Position numbers and translations under genes: made by a program. Positions 24,823 to 33,061 of a DNA stretch of 61,355 nucleotides are shown in pieces; position 1 is the first letter of the stretch, and the number at the start of each line of letters is the position of its first letter. This DNA is from CAVTND01 sp963735955 (GTDB taxonomy: Bacteria; Pseudomonadota; Gammaproteobacteria; Burkholderiales; Burkholderiaceae_F): positions 1 through 61,355 of the forward strand of contig CAVTND010000014.1 in assembly GCA_963735955.1 (NCBI GenBank), given 5' to 3'. The notes beneath the pieces were generated by a model that was not told the origin of the DNA, did no database searches, and saw nothing but the letters and a program-made list of their open reading frames with translations.

Positions 24823-27765
24823 CTAACCCGCGGCCACACTGGCGGCCGACTCGGCCGCGTCCACGGCGTAGGCCGAGATCGGGATGCACGCGCACATGAT
24901 GTTGCGGTCTCCGTAGGCGTTGTCGACACGGCCAACCGGTGCCCAGTACTTCTGCCGCTCGAGCGAGCGCACTGGAAACGCTGCCGTGTGGCGCGTGTAG
25001 TCGTGCGCCCAGTTTTCGGCCATCACCATCGCCGCTGTATGCGGGGCATTCTTCAGCGGGTTGTCATCGCGGTCGACCCGGCCCTCTTCGATCGCGCGAA
25101 TCTCGGCGCGAATCGCAATCATCGCCTCGATGAAGCGGTCGAGTTCGACCTTGGGCTCGCTCTCGGTTGGCTCGACCATCAGCGTGCCCGCCACCGGAAA
25201 TGACAGGGTCGGCGCGTGGAAACCGTAATCGATAAGGCGCTTGGCCACGTCCTCGGCGGTGACGCCACTGGTTTCCTTCAGCGGCCGCAGGTCGAGGATG
25301 CATTCGTGCGCCACATAGCCATTGCGGCCCGCGTAGAGCGTCGGGTAATGGTCGGCAAGTTTCCTGGCGATGTAATTGGCGTTGAGCAGCGCCACTTCAG
25401 TGGCGCGGCGCAGGCCGGCCGCGCCCATCATCGTGATGTACATCCAGGGGATCGGCAGGATGCTCGCGGACCCGAAATTGGCGGCACTCACCATGCCAAC
25501 CAGGTTGTCACGGCCGAGCAATCCCGGCAGGTAAGGCGCCAGATGTGACTTGACCGCAACCGGGCCGACGCCCGGACCACCGCCGCCGTGCGGAATGCAG
25601 AAGGTCTTGTGCAGGTTCAGGTGCGACACGTCGGACCCGAATTTGCCGGGCTTGGCCACGCCCACCAAGGCATTCATGTTGGCGCCGTCGGTGTAGACCT
25701 GCCCACCGTGCGCGTGGACGATTTCGCAGATCTCGACGATCGATTCCTCAAACACGCCATGGGTTGACGGGTAGGTCACCATCAGCGCAGCGAGCTTCGC
25801 GCGGTTCTGAGTCGCCTTTGCACGCAGATCTTCGACATCGACGTTGCCATCGCGGTCGGTCTTCACGACCACGACTTCCATGCCGCAAAGCTGGGCCGAT
25901 GCCGGGTTAGTGCCGTGCGCACTGTCAGGAATCAGGCAGATCGTCCGGTGCGCCTCGCCGCGCGCCGCGTGATACGCGCGTATGGCCAGCAGTCCGGCGT
26001 ACTCGCCCTGCGCACCGGAATTGGGTTGCAGGCTGACGGCGTCATAGCCGGTGATTTCGACCAGCATTTGCTCCAGTTCCTTGATCAGCTGGCGATATCC
26101 CGTGGTCTGTTCGTCCGGTGCAAGCGGATGGATCTGTCCGAACTCCGGCCACGTGACCGGAATCATCTCGCTCGTTGCATTTAGCTTCATCGTGCACGAG
26201 CCGAGCGGGATCATCGTGCGATCGAGCGCGAGATCCTTGTCGGCGAGCGCGCGCAAGTAACGCAGCATCTCGTGTTCGCTGTGATGTGCGTTGAACACCG
26301 GATGGGTCAGGAACGGCGTGGTGCGGCGCAGGGCCGCGGGGATGGCCGCCTCGGCCGAGGAATCGATCGCACGGTCGAGCGCATCGATCTCGGCATTGAC
26401 GCCGAACACTTTCCACAGAGCCTCGACATCGGCGCGGGTCGCCGTTTCGTCGAGCGAAATTCCGACCAGCTGCGCGGCGCGCTCTCCGGCTTCGCGCACG
26501 GAGAATTCGCGCAGGTTGTAGCCGGCCGCCCGCGCGGCAGAATGAATCTGCGCGGCATTCACGGCGCTGACGGTGAGCGTGTCGAAGAAACTGCCGTTGA
26601 CCGCCAATCCGCCCTGTCTGAGTCCTGCAGCGAGGATCGCGGTCAGCCGATGCACGCGCCCGGCAATGCGGGTCAATCCTTCAGGCCCGTGGTGAACCGT
26701 GTACATACTGGCCATCACGGCCAGCAGTACCTGTGCCGTGCAGATGTTCGAGGTCGCCTTTTCGCGGCGGATATGCTGCTCGCGCGTCTGCAGCGTCAAG
26801 CGATATGCGGGCTGGCCCTGCGAGTCGACGGACACGCCGACCAGCCGCCCGGGCATCGAACGCTTGAAGCTGTCCTTGCAGGCGAGGAAGGCTGCGTGCG
26901 GCCCGCCGAAACCGAAGGGCACGCCGAAGCGCTGCGAATTTCCAACCACGATGTCGGCGCGCTGCAACTCGGTTCCCCACTTGCCGGGCGCCTCGAGCAT
27001 CGTCAGCGCGAGCAGGTCGGTGGCCACGCAGAAAAGCGCCCCTTTCGCATGTGCCTGTTCCACGAACGGGCGCATGTCATGGATGAGCCCATTGGTCGAC
27101 GGATACTGGGCGAGCACGCCGAAAAAATCGCCTTCGTTCATCAGCGTCGGCACCTCATTTTCCCAATTCGCGACCCTGACCTCGATGCCGAGTGGCTCGG
27201 CGCGGGTGCGTACGACCTCAATCGTCTGCGGATGACAGTCGCTGGCCACGATGAAGACATTGCTGCGGCTCTTTGCACTGCGCCTGGCCAGGGTCATGGC
27301 CTCGGCGGCCGCGGTCGCCTCATCGAGCAAGGACGAATTGGCAATCTCCATCCCGGTCAGATCCGCCACCATGGTCTGGAAGTTGATCAAGGCTTCCATC
27401 CGGCCCTGCGAGATCTCGGCCTGGTAAGGCGTGTAGGCGGTGTACCAGGCCGGGTTTTCAAGCACGTTGCGCAGGATGACCTTCGGCGTGTGGGTTCCGT
27501 AGTAGCCCTGGCCGATGAAATTCTTCAGTACCTGGTTGTCTGCCGCAAGAGTGTGAATCCGTGCCAGCGCCTCCTCTTCGGTCAGCGCGTCCGGCAGGGC
27601 GAGTGGCGCGCTGCTCTTGATCGGCGCTGGAACGATCGCGTCGACCAGCGCATCCAGCGAAGCAGCGCCGACGGTCGCCAGCATGTCGGCGATTTCCGCG
27701 TCGTTGGGGCCGATATGGCGCGCGTGGAAATCGGTGTGCGATTCAAGTTGCTTCAGCGTGGTCAT
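24823..27765 (-). CDS. gcvP: Glycine dehydrogenase (decarboxylating), P protein
   Basis: P protein of the glycine cleavage system; with PLP it decarboxylates glycine and passes the aminomethyl group to the lipoyl arm of GcvH. The 980-residue single chain carries both halves. Landmarks: N-terminal DFHARHIGPNDAEIADML, YGTHTPKVILRNVLENPAWY, and the PLP lysine at about residue 718 in HLNLHKTFCIPHGGGGPG. Length is normal. The start ATG is 3 bp after the DUF6265 stop. Its stop is the right-hand limit of the cassette array: only 45 bp separate it from the LexA-like box. Regulated by the glycine riboswitch at the head of the operon. Confidence 0.98.
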   Translation of the reverse strand: MTTLKQLESHTDFHARHIGPNDAEIADMLATVGAASLDALVDAIVPAPIKSSAPLALPDALTEEEALARIHTLAADNQVLKNFIGQGYYGTHTPKVILRNVLENPAWYTAYTPYQAEISQGRMEALINFQTMVADLTGMEIANSSLLDEATAAAEAMTLARRSAKSRSNVFIVASDCHPQTIEVVRTRAEPLGIEVRVANWENEVPTLMNEGDFFGVLAQYPSTNGLIHDMRPFVEQAHAKGALFCVATDLLALTMLEAPGKWGTELQRADIVVGNSQRFGVPFGFGGPHAAFLACKDSFKRSMPGRLVGVSVDSQGQPAYRLTLQTREQHIRREKATSNICTAQVLLAVMASMYTVHHGPEGLTRIAGRVHRLTAILAAGLRQGGLAVNGSFFDTLTVSAVNAAQIHSAARAAGYNLREFSVREAGERAAQLVGISLDETATRADVEALWKVFGVNAEIDALDRAIDSSAEAAIPAALRRTTPFLTHPVFNAHHSEHEMLRYLRALADKDLALDRTMIPLGSCTMKLNATSEMIPVTWPEFGQIHPLAPDEQTTGYRQLIKELEQMLVEITGYDAVSLQPNSGAQGEYAGLLAIRAYHAARGEAHRTICLIPDSAHGTNPASAQLCGMEVVVVKTDRDGNVDVEDLRAKATQNRAKLAALMVTYPSTHGVFEESIVEICEIVHAHGGQVYTDGANMNALVGVAKPGKFGSDVSHLNLHKTFCIPHGGGGPGVGPVAVKSHLAPYLPGLLGRDNLVGMVSAANFGSASILPIPWMYITMMGAAGLRRATEVALLNANYIARKLADHYPTLYAGRNGYVAHECILDLRPLKETSGVTAEDVAKRLIDYGFHAPTLSFPVAGTLMVEPTESEPKVELDRFIEAMIAIRAEIRAIEEGRVDRDDNPLKNAPHTAAMVMAENWAHDYTRHTAAFPVRSLERQKYWAPVGRVDNAYGDRNIMCACIPISAYAVDAAESAASVAAG

Positions 27766-27768
27766 GGC

Positions 27769-28257
27769 TCACTTCTTGGCAAAGATGATTGCGCAGTCAC
27801 TGCGCAGAAAACTGAAGCTCGGGCTGGCGCCAGTCGCTGGGGCATCCAGATAGACGTTGAGGCGCTCGCCGTCCCGGCGGTACTCGATGGACTTGGGTGC
27901 GTCGTGGGCGGGATTGGCGAAAACGATTCGCATCGGCTCGACCACGGTCGCCTTGAATTGAACCGGTGCCCGCCCGTCCGGCTGCGCAATGAACACCAGC
28001 GAGGCATCAGCTGCGGTGGCGATTTGCATGAATTCGAAACCGGCGCGCGACCCGCGCAGCGTCTGGCCTACGCCCAGCATGCGGCCGATGCGTCCGTCGG
28101 TCCACGCCTCGGTCACGCCCGCCGAACGACCCTCACCCTGCCAGCAGCCGGACAGCCATAGTGGATATGGCGGAGGCGAAGTCGCCTGCACCGGCAAGGC
28201 GATCAGCAGCGCAAGGGTCGCGCTCGCCAATCGGATCAACGTGCCGCAGCTCGCCAT
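27769..28257 (-). CDS. DUF6265 family secreted protein inside the gcv operon
   Basis: A 162-residue protein with a signal peptide (LASATLALLIALPVQA, residues 10-25). The mature part follows the DUF6265 pattern: LWLSGCWQGEG, EAWTDGR, GRMLGVGQTLR, FEFMQIATAA and VFANPAHDAPKSIEY. Function unknown; the family has a lipocalin-like feel, a small periplasmic beta protein. It lies 3 bp before gcvP and 3 bp after gcvH, an intact gene wedged in the middle of the glycine cleavage operon. Such gene order is unusual for a house-keeping operon. Confidence 0.82.
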   Translation of the reverse strand: MASCGTLIRLASATLALLIALPVQATSPPPYPLWLSGCWQGEGRSAGVTEAWTDGRIGRMLGVGQTLRGSRAGFEFMQIATAADASLVFIAQPDGRAPVQFKATVVEPMRIVFANPAHDAPKSIEYRRDGERLNVYLDAPATGASPSFSFLRSDCAIIFAKK

Positions 28258-28260
28258 GAA

Positions 28261-28641
28261 TCACTTCTGCGCTGCGACGCTCGCTGAGTAGGCTTCGGCG
28301 CTCAGCAGGCCGTCGAGTGACGCGCCGGATTTCATCTTGAAGATCCACGACTCGTAAGGCGCACCGTTCAGCTTCTGCGGCTCGGCCTCGAGTGCGTCGT
28401 TGAACGCAACGATTTCACCGTCCACCGGGGCATAGATGTCCGACGCGGCCTTGACCGACTCGACCACGCCGGCCGTCTCGCCAGCCTTCAACGTCTGGCC
28501 GAGCTTTACATCGCCGACGAACACCAGGTCGCCGAGCATGTCCTGTGCGACGTCCGTGATGCCGATCCACAGCAGGCCGTCGTCACCTTTCCGCACCCAT
28601 TCGTGAGACGCCGTGTACTTGAGATTGCCGGGAATGTTCAT
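28261..28641 (-). CDS. gcvH: Glycine cleavage system H protein
   Basis: Lipoyl carrier that shuttles the aminomethyl group between GcvP and GcvT. The 126-residue product has the lipoylation lysine at residue 64 in VVESVKAASDIYAPV, and the family-typical YTASHEWVRKG and LGDLVFVGDV. GGAGAG lies right upstream of the ATG at 28641. It follows gcvT by 43 bp. It requires LipA/LipB or LplA elsewhere in the genome. Confidence 0.97.
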   Translation of the reverse strand: MNIPGNLKYTASHEWVRKGDDGLLWIGITDVAQDMLGDLVFVGDVKLGQTLKAGETAGVVESVKAASDIYAPVDGEIVAFNDALEAEPQKLNGAPYESWIFKMKSGASLDGLLSAEAYSASVAAQK

Positions 28642-28684
28642 GATCTCTCCTTGGGTGATCCGTGATCGGTGATCCGCGACGTTC

Positions 28685-29776
28685 CTAGACCAGCGCTTTG
28701 CCGTTACGCACAAACGGCATCTTGACGACCGCGGCCGCCAGCAGCTTGCCGCGGATATCGACCTGCACGCGGTCGCCGCTCTTGACTCCGAGCGGGACTC
28801 GCGCCATGGCAATCGAGCAACCCAGGCTCGGTGCGAAGCTGCCGCTGGTGGTCTCGCCCTCGCCACCGGCGGCCACTATCCGCTGGTGCGAGCGCAGCAC
28901 GCCCTTGTCGATAAGTTTCAATCCGACGAAAGCGCGCCGCTCGCCCGCATCGGCCAACTGCCGCTCGAGCGAGGCGCGGCCCACGAATGCGCGCGGCGTC
29001 TTCAGGTCCACGGTCCAGGCGAGTCCGGCGTCGAGCGGTGAAACGGTCTCGTCCATGTCGTTGCCATAGAGCGCCATGCCAGCCTCGAGGCGCAGGGTGT
29101 CGCGGGCACCGAGTCCGGCCTCGACCACGCCTAACTGCTTCAGGTCGGCCCACAGTGCTGCCGCCTGTGCTGCGGGCAGCATGATTTCGAAGCCGTCTTC
29201 GCCGGTGTAGCCGGTGCGCGCAACAAACATGCCCTCCGTCTCGGCGGCAAAGAAGGCACCCAGTCCCTCAGTCGCGACGCGCGTCGCCGGTCGCGCCTGC
29301 CAGAACTTCGCGCGCGCATTCGGACCCTGCACCGCAATCATTGCCAGGTCGCGCCGCGGAGTGATCGTCAGCTCGTACGCGCCTTCCATGCGGACCTTTT
29401 CCATCCACGCCAGATCCTTGTCGGCGGTCGAAGCATTGACGACGACGCGGAACCAGTCCTCGCGCAGGAAGTAGATGATCAGGTCATCGATGACGCCGCC
29501 GGCCGGATTCAGCATGCAGGTGTACAGCGCCTTGCCGGCCTGCGTCAGCTTGTCGACGTTATTGGCGACCAGGAATCGCAGAAAGGCGCGGACGTCAGCC
29601 CCGGCAAGATCGACCGGGCACATGTGCGAAACGTCGAACATGCCGGCATCGCGCCGTACCGCATGGTGCTCTTCGAGCTGCGAGCCGTAGTTGAGCGGCA
29701 TTTCCCAGCCGCCGAAGTCGACCAGTTTGGCGCCGGCAGCGGCGTGGGTGTCGTAGAGCGGTGTGCGCTTGAGCAT
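28685..29776 (-). CDS. gcvT: Glycine cleavage system T protein (aminomethyltransferase)
   Basis: Transfers the methylene group from aminomethyl-GcvH to tetrahydrofolate, releasing ammonia. The 363-residue product starts MLKRTPLYDTHAAAGAKLVD and shows FDVSHMCPVDLAGADV, MLNPAGGVIDDLIIY, the folate-binding DxR region GARDTLRLEAGMALYGNDMD and a C-terminal GVKSGDRVQVDIRGK. ATG 29776 is preferred: an upstream in-frame ATG at 29806 would lie inside the riboswitch terminator. First gene of the gcvT-H-DUF6265-P operon, under glycine riboswitch control. Confidence 0.96.
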   Translation of the reverse strand: MLKRTPLYDTHAAAGAKLVDFGGWEMPLNYGSQLEEHHAVRRDAGMFDVSHMCPVDLAGADVRAFLRFLVANNVDKLTQAGKALYTCMLNPAGGVIDDLIIYFLREDWFRVVVNASTADKDLAWMEKVRMEGAYELTITPRRDLAMIAVQGPNARAKFWQARPATRVATEGLGAFFAAETEGMFVARTGYTGEDGFEIMLPAAQAAALWADLKQLGVVEAGLGARDTLRLEAGMALYGNDMDETVSPLDAGLAWTVDLKTPRAFVGRASLERQLADAGERRAFVGLKLIDKGVLRSHQRIVAAGGEGETTSGSFAPSLGCSIAMARVPLGVKSGDRVQVDIRGKLLAAAVVKMPFVRNGKALV

Positions 29777-29788
29777 TGGGTCGGCAAC

Positions 29789-29828
29789 AAAAAAGGGGCG
29801 CAGCACGACCGTTGTCGGGCTGCACCCC
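29789..29828 (-). terminator. Intrinsic terminator of the glycine riboswitch
   Basis: Minus-strand arms GGGGTGCAGC (29828-29819) and GCTGCGCCCC (29804-29795), extended inward by CGAC/GTCG, followed by six U (29794-29789). The 5' arm starts at the last base of aptamer 2 P1, so glycine binding could decide whether it forms. Confidence 0.8.
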
Positions 29829-30015
29829 TCTGTCCTTTTGCCTGAGAGTTTGGAAGGACGTCCTTCCCTGCCCCTTCGGCGCCGCCCAATGAACCGGACC
29901 GGTCTCTCCAGAGTCGCTTGCGACGAAGCGGTTCTTCAACCTGAGCGATTGCGGGTGCGTTGCGCCTTCGGCGGCATCCGGATTGCGCCTCCGGATGCTC
30001 TCTCCCGCTTCGTCC
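29828..30015 (-). promoter_or_regulatory. Tandem glycine riboswitch upstream of gcvT
   Basis: Two glycine aptamers in the leader of gcvT. Aptamer 1 (30015-29922): P1 arms GGACGAAGC/GCTTCGTC, GGGAGAGA at 30006-29999, GCCGCCGAAGG, ATCGCTCAGG. A six-base linker follows. Aptamer 2 (29915-29828): CTCTGGAGAGACCGG, GGGCGGCGCCGAAGGGGCA, AACTCTCAGGCAAAAGGACAGAG, with CTCTG/CAGAG closing P1. These are the conserved GGAGAGA, GCCGAAGG and CTCAGG motifs of the class. With the following terminator it likely turns on the glycine cleavage genes when glycine is abundant. Confidence 0.92.
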
Positions 30016-30134
30016 TGAATCAGCGAGGGCGAATCATACCGCCGGAAGAACCTGCGCCCCGCCCCGGGGCCAGCCGTCGGGTCTTGCGAGCTGCGCCGGT
30101 GCGGCGTAGCTTGCACCGTTCCCGGGAGGACCCC

Positions 30135-31394
30135 ATGAGCCAGCCCACACCCGTTGCACCCTCGGATCGCCTGCCGACGCTGGACATCGTGCGCGGCTTT
30201 GCGCTGCTCGGTATCTTCATCATGAACATGCCGGGCTTCGGCGCGTCGTTCTGGGAAGGCATCGATGGCTCGCACCTGTGGCCTGATGCCGTGAACCGCA
30301 CGGCAGAAACGGTGCGCGATGCGCTGTTTGCCGGCAAGTTCAACAGCATGTTCTCGATGTTGCTCGGGCTTGGCTTCACGATCCAGTACGGCCGTCTGCG
30401 TCAACGGGCCCCGGAGTCCGCCACGCTTATCTACGTTCGGCGTCTCGCCTTCCTGTTCTTGCTGGGAATTGCGCATGCCATTTTTCTCTGGCACGGCGAT
30501 GTGCTGCATTTCTACGCGTTGCTCGGATTCTTGCTGCTCGCGCTGCGGAATGCCTCGGACCGCACGATCTATGGGTTGATGGCGATCTTCGTGCTGCTGC
30601 CGGTGGCGGTCAGCTTTGTGCGCGTGCTGATCGTGACACCGGAGGACATGGCCGCCCTGGTGCAGATGGGTCAGGCCTGGATCGCGACCAACAACGTGGC
30701 CTATGGCAGCGGCAGTTGGCTCGACGCCGCGCGTGAACATGCGCGCGAGATGCTGTTCTCTTATACGAACCCGACCACCCTGCGCTGGACCCTCAGCTTC
30801 TACTGCGAACTCGGCACCACGATGCTGATCGGCTTCCTGATCGGGCGCCACCAGCTGCATCTGCGCATCCCCGAACTCATGCCGCGGATTCGCCGCCTGC
30901 AATGGCTGGCTCTCGCGATCGGGCTGGTCTGTGCGGCGGTCTTTGCAACGCTGGGCGTGATCTACAAGCCGACCGATATCACTTTGTGGCGTGTAGTCGG
31001 CGGCATCGCCTTCATCATCTGCCGCGTGGCGCTGATGAGTTTCTACGTCCTGACGATCGTGCGTGCCGTCCAGTCGCCGCGCTGGAACTCGTTCGTCGCA
31101 CCGCTCGGCGCAGCCGGCCGCCTGCCGCTGTCGAACTATCTGCTGCAGTCACTGATGGCGACCTTCATCTTCTATGGCTGGGGTCTCGGCCACTGGAAAC
31201 AGATCGGACCGGCCGGGCAGCTCGTGCTTGCGCTGGCGCTGTTCTTCGCAATCCAGGTTCCGCTATCCGCCTGGTACGTGCGTCACTTCCGCTACGGGCC
31301 GGTCGAATACCTGTGGCGACTGGCGACCTACGGTGCATCGGCCGTGCGAAGTTCCGGCTCGCAGCCCTCGCTTGCGTCTTCCCGCGCGCCTTGA
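30135..31394 (+). CDS. DUF418 domain membrane protein (YeiB-like)
   Basis: A 419-residue integral membrane protein of the YeiB/DUF418 family with about ten helices. Typical are the N-terminal TLDIVRGFALLGIFIMN and FGASFW, then FNSMFSMLLGLGFTI, and the C-terminal DUF418 domain with PLGAAGRLPLSNYLLQSL and FRYGPVEYLWR. GGGAGGA precedes the ATG at 30135. Function unknown; related proteins resemble acyltransferase-like membrane proteins. It is divergent from the gcv operon, so its promoter lies over or near the riboswitch DNA on the opposite strand. Confidence 0.88.
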   Translation: MSQPTPVAPSDRLPTLDIVRGFALLGIFIMNMPGFGASFWEGIDGSHLWPDAVNRTAETVRDALFAGKFNSMFSMLLGLGFTIQYGRLRQRAPESATLIYVRRLAFLFLLGIAHAIFLWHGDVLHFYALLGFLLLALRNASDRTIYGLMAIFVLLPVAVSFVRVLIVTPEDMAALVQMGQAWIATNNVAYGSGSWLDAAREHAREMLFSYTNPTTLRWTLSFYCELGTTMLIGFLIGRHQLHLRIPELMPRIRRLQWLALAIGLVCAAVFATLGVIYKPTDITLWRVVGGIAFIICRVALMSFYVLTIVRAVQSPRWNSFVAPLGAAGRLPLSNYLLQSLMATFIFYGWGLGHWKQIGPAGQLVLALALFFAIQVPLSAWYVRHFRYGPVEYLWRLATYGASAVRSSGSQPSLASSRAP

Positions 31395-31402
31395 CGCGCG
31401 GG
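31381..31402 (+). terminator. Possible terminator at the end of the DUF418 gene
   Basis: CCCGCGCG (31381-31388) and CGCGCGGG (31395-31402) form an 8-bp stem whose loop contains the TGA stop codon; only a short ATTT follows, so a weak or Rho-assisted terminator. Confidence 0.4.
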
Positions 31403-31430
31403 ATTTGACCTGCTCGCGGTCTACACCGAC

Positions 31431-32375
31431 TTACTCGAGCGGAATGCGATCCTTATTGCGCGCGAGGAAAGTGGCGAATGTCTGCAGTTCCGGATTGAGC
31501 TTGCGCGAAACATCGAGCGGCCGTGCCGCGCAGTATCGTTCTTCGAATTCCGCCTTGAACTGGAACATGTTGCCAAGGTCCTCGGCGCCCGGAAATCCGA
31601 AGCCGCGGTACTGCTCCGGCGTGACTGCGTTGTAAGTTACGGTCCGCCCGAGCGCCTTGCTCAGTTCGGCTGCCATCTGCATGCCGGTCAGGTGTTCGCC
31701 GGCAATGCCAAAGGTCTTGCCGATGTTGGCGTCGCCGCCCTTGAACACGCCGTGCGCGCACTTGCCGATGTCCTCTGCCGCGATTCCCGGCAGTTTCTTG
31801 TCGCCCATCGGCAGAGTGAATGCCAGGACGCCATCAGGGCCTTTCTTCGGTCCCATGCCGAAGTACATCAGATTGTCCCAGTAGAACGAAGTGTTGAGCA
31901 GCGTGGTCGGAGCACGCGTCGTAAAAAGCTTGTTTGCCTCGCCCTTGGCATCAAAATGTGGCACGTTGTATTTGCCCATCAGTACCGGCATGCGGCCGCT
32001 GCCCGGCGTCACAAAGGCGCGCGTGTCCTCCAGCGTCGACCAGATCACGTGTTTGACGCCGGCCTTCGCAGCGGCGTCCGCCAGCGTCGCCGCCTGGGTG
32101 AGCTCCTTGTCGGGCGAAAAGTGCTCCCAGAAATTCGTGACGCAAAAAGCACCGTGGGCGCCAGCCATTGCGCGTTGCACGCTCGCCGGATCATCCAGAT
32201 CTGCGATCGCGATCTCGGCTCCGGCGGATGCAAGTGCGCGTGCGGCAACCGAGTCAGCCTTGCGAGTGACCGCGCGCACACTGAATTCCCCGCCTGGCTC
32301 AGCGAGGATCGCACGTGCAAGCCCGCCGCCTTGCGCACCCGTGGCACCAATGACAGTAATGAGCTTCTTGGTCAT
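31431..32375 (-). CDS. NmrA/HSCARG-type NAD(P)-binding protein
   Basis: A 314-residue Rossmann-fold protein of the NmrA-like atypical short-chain dehydrogenase family. The dinucleotide motif is at the N-terminus in LITVIGATGAQGGGLARAIL (GxxGxxG), with the basic residue AVTRKAD that suggests NADP(H). The rest (SPDKELTQAATLADAAAKAG, HVIWSTLEDTRAF) follows HSCARG and NmrA proteins, which sense the NADP/NADPH balance rather than catalyse a reaction. Intact frame, normal length. Convergent with the DUF418 gene. Confidence 0.87.
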   Translation of the reverse strand: MTKKLITVIGATGAQGGGLARAILAEPGGEFSVRAVTRKADSVAARALASAGAEIAIADLDDPASVQRAMAGAHGAFCVTNFWEHFSPDKELTQAATLADAAAKAGVKHVIWSTLEDTRAFVTPGSGRMPVLMGKYNVPHFDAKGEANKLFTTRAPTTLLNTSFYWDNLMYFGMGPKKGPDGVLAFTLPMGDKKLPGIAAEDIGKCAHGVFKGGDANIGKTFGIAGEHLTGMQMAAELSKALGRTVTYNAVTPEQYRGFGFPGAEDLGNMFQFKAEFEERYCAARPLDVSRKLNPELQTFATFLARNKDRIPLE

Positions 32376-32479
32376 GAAGTTTCTCCTCGAGATCAGGTCG
32401 GTTCAGTCTCGATAGCGTCCAGCCTAAAACGATGCACCAACCTGGATGCCTGCATATGGTACGGCGCCGCTGCAGGAGT

Positions 32480-32929
32480 CTAAAGACGTCGAACCGGCCA
32501 GGCGCTGCAGACCAGCGCCGTGCAGCTGCTCGACACTGCGTCCACGCCTTCCGACTTCTGCATCGCCGTCATTCCGCGTCGCTGACGCCACTCGAGATCC
32601 AGGCCGCGGCGGAATTCCCCTTCGCTGAAATACATGGCTGCGAAGGCAATGACCAGCAGGATCGCGAAAACCCATGCGAGGCGCGTCAGCCACCGCAGCG
32701 CGCGTCCGGATGCGGCAAACGCGCCGTAGAACCAGTTTGCCACGCCGAAAAGTGCGATCAACAGAATGATCCAGACAATCTTGCTTGCCCGCCCGCGGCG
32801 ATTGTCGGCCACACAATCAATGAGGCACCAGATCGGCTGCACCAGCACCATCAGCAGGAACAGACCGAAGGAACTGAATACAAATCCAGCCAAGGCGAAG
32901 GCGACCAATGCCGACGTGCCCGTTGTCAT
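32480..32929 (-). CDS. Small membrane protein, unknown function
   Basis: A 149-residue protein with four hydrophobic segments, roughly residues 6-34, 51-64 and 84-100, the first two spanning FVFSSFGLFLLMVLVQPIWCL. The N-terminal region WCLIDCVADNRRGRASKIVWIILLI resembles PLDc_N-type or DUF-type small membrane domains with a conserved cysteine pair. The C-terminal 45 residues are soluble and less regular, so the true end could be earlier if a frame change occurred. Nothing in the neighbours assigns a role. Confidence 0.6.
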   Translation of the reverse strand: MTTGTSALVAFALAGFVFSSFGLFLLMVLVQPIWCLIDCVADNRRGRASKIVWIILLIALFGVANWFYGAFAASGRALRWLTRLAWVFAILLVIAFAAMYFSEGEFRRGLDLEWRQRRGMTAMQKSEGVDAVSSSCTALVCSAWPVRRL

Positions 32930-32959
32930 TCGTTCATTGGTTCCGCATACAAACGGGTC

Positions 32960-33061
32960 CTAGTGAAACACGATCGTCCTGTTCTTGTGAACGATGATCT
33001 TGCGCTGCAGGTGGCTCCAGATCGCACGCGACAGAACGACCTCCCTGCTCTGTCCCACTCT
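32960..33061 (-). pseudogene. purU: 3' fragment of purU (formyltetrahydrofolate deformylase)
   Basis: About 27 codons ending in TAG at 32960 read VVLSRAIWSHLQRKIIVHKN then RTIVFH. This matches the C-terminus of PurU, whose last residues have the pattern LARAVRxHLxxxVLVxxNKTVVF. No other part of the gene is present: the decarboxylase stop at 33062 directly precedes it. It is therefore the stub of a deleted purU. PurU releases formate from 10-formyl-tetrahydrofolate. Confidence 0.6.

Noticed and set aside
26272..28161. A 629-codon open frame on the plus strand
   Set aside because: It lies antisense to gcvP and DUF6265, has no ribosome-binding site and its amino-acid make-up is rich in R, G, H and Q. 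It is a GC-codon shadow of the real genes.
29776..29806. Upstream ATG start for gcvT at 29806
   Set aside because: The extra ten codons overlap the riboswitch terminator arm and poly-U, so the ATG at 29776 is the true start.
31381..31402. A strong intrinsic terminator after the DUF418 gene
   Set aside because: The stem is good but the following T-run is only ATTT, so it is listed as weak.
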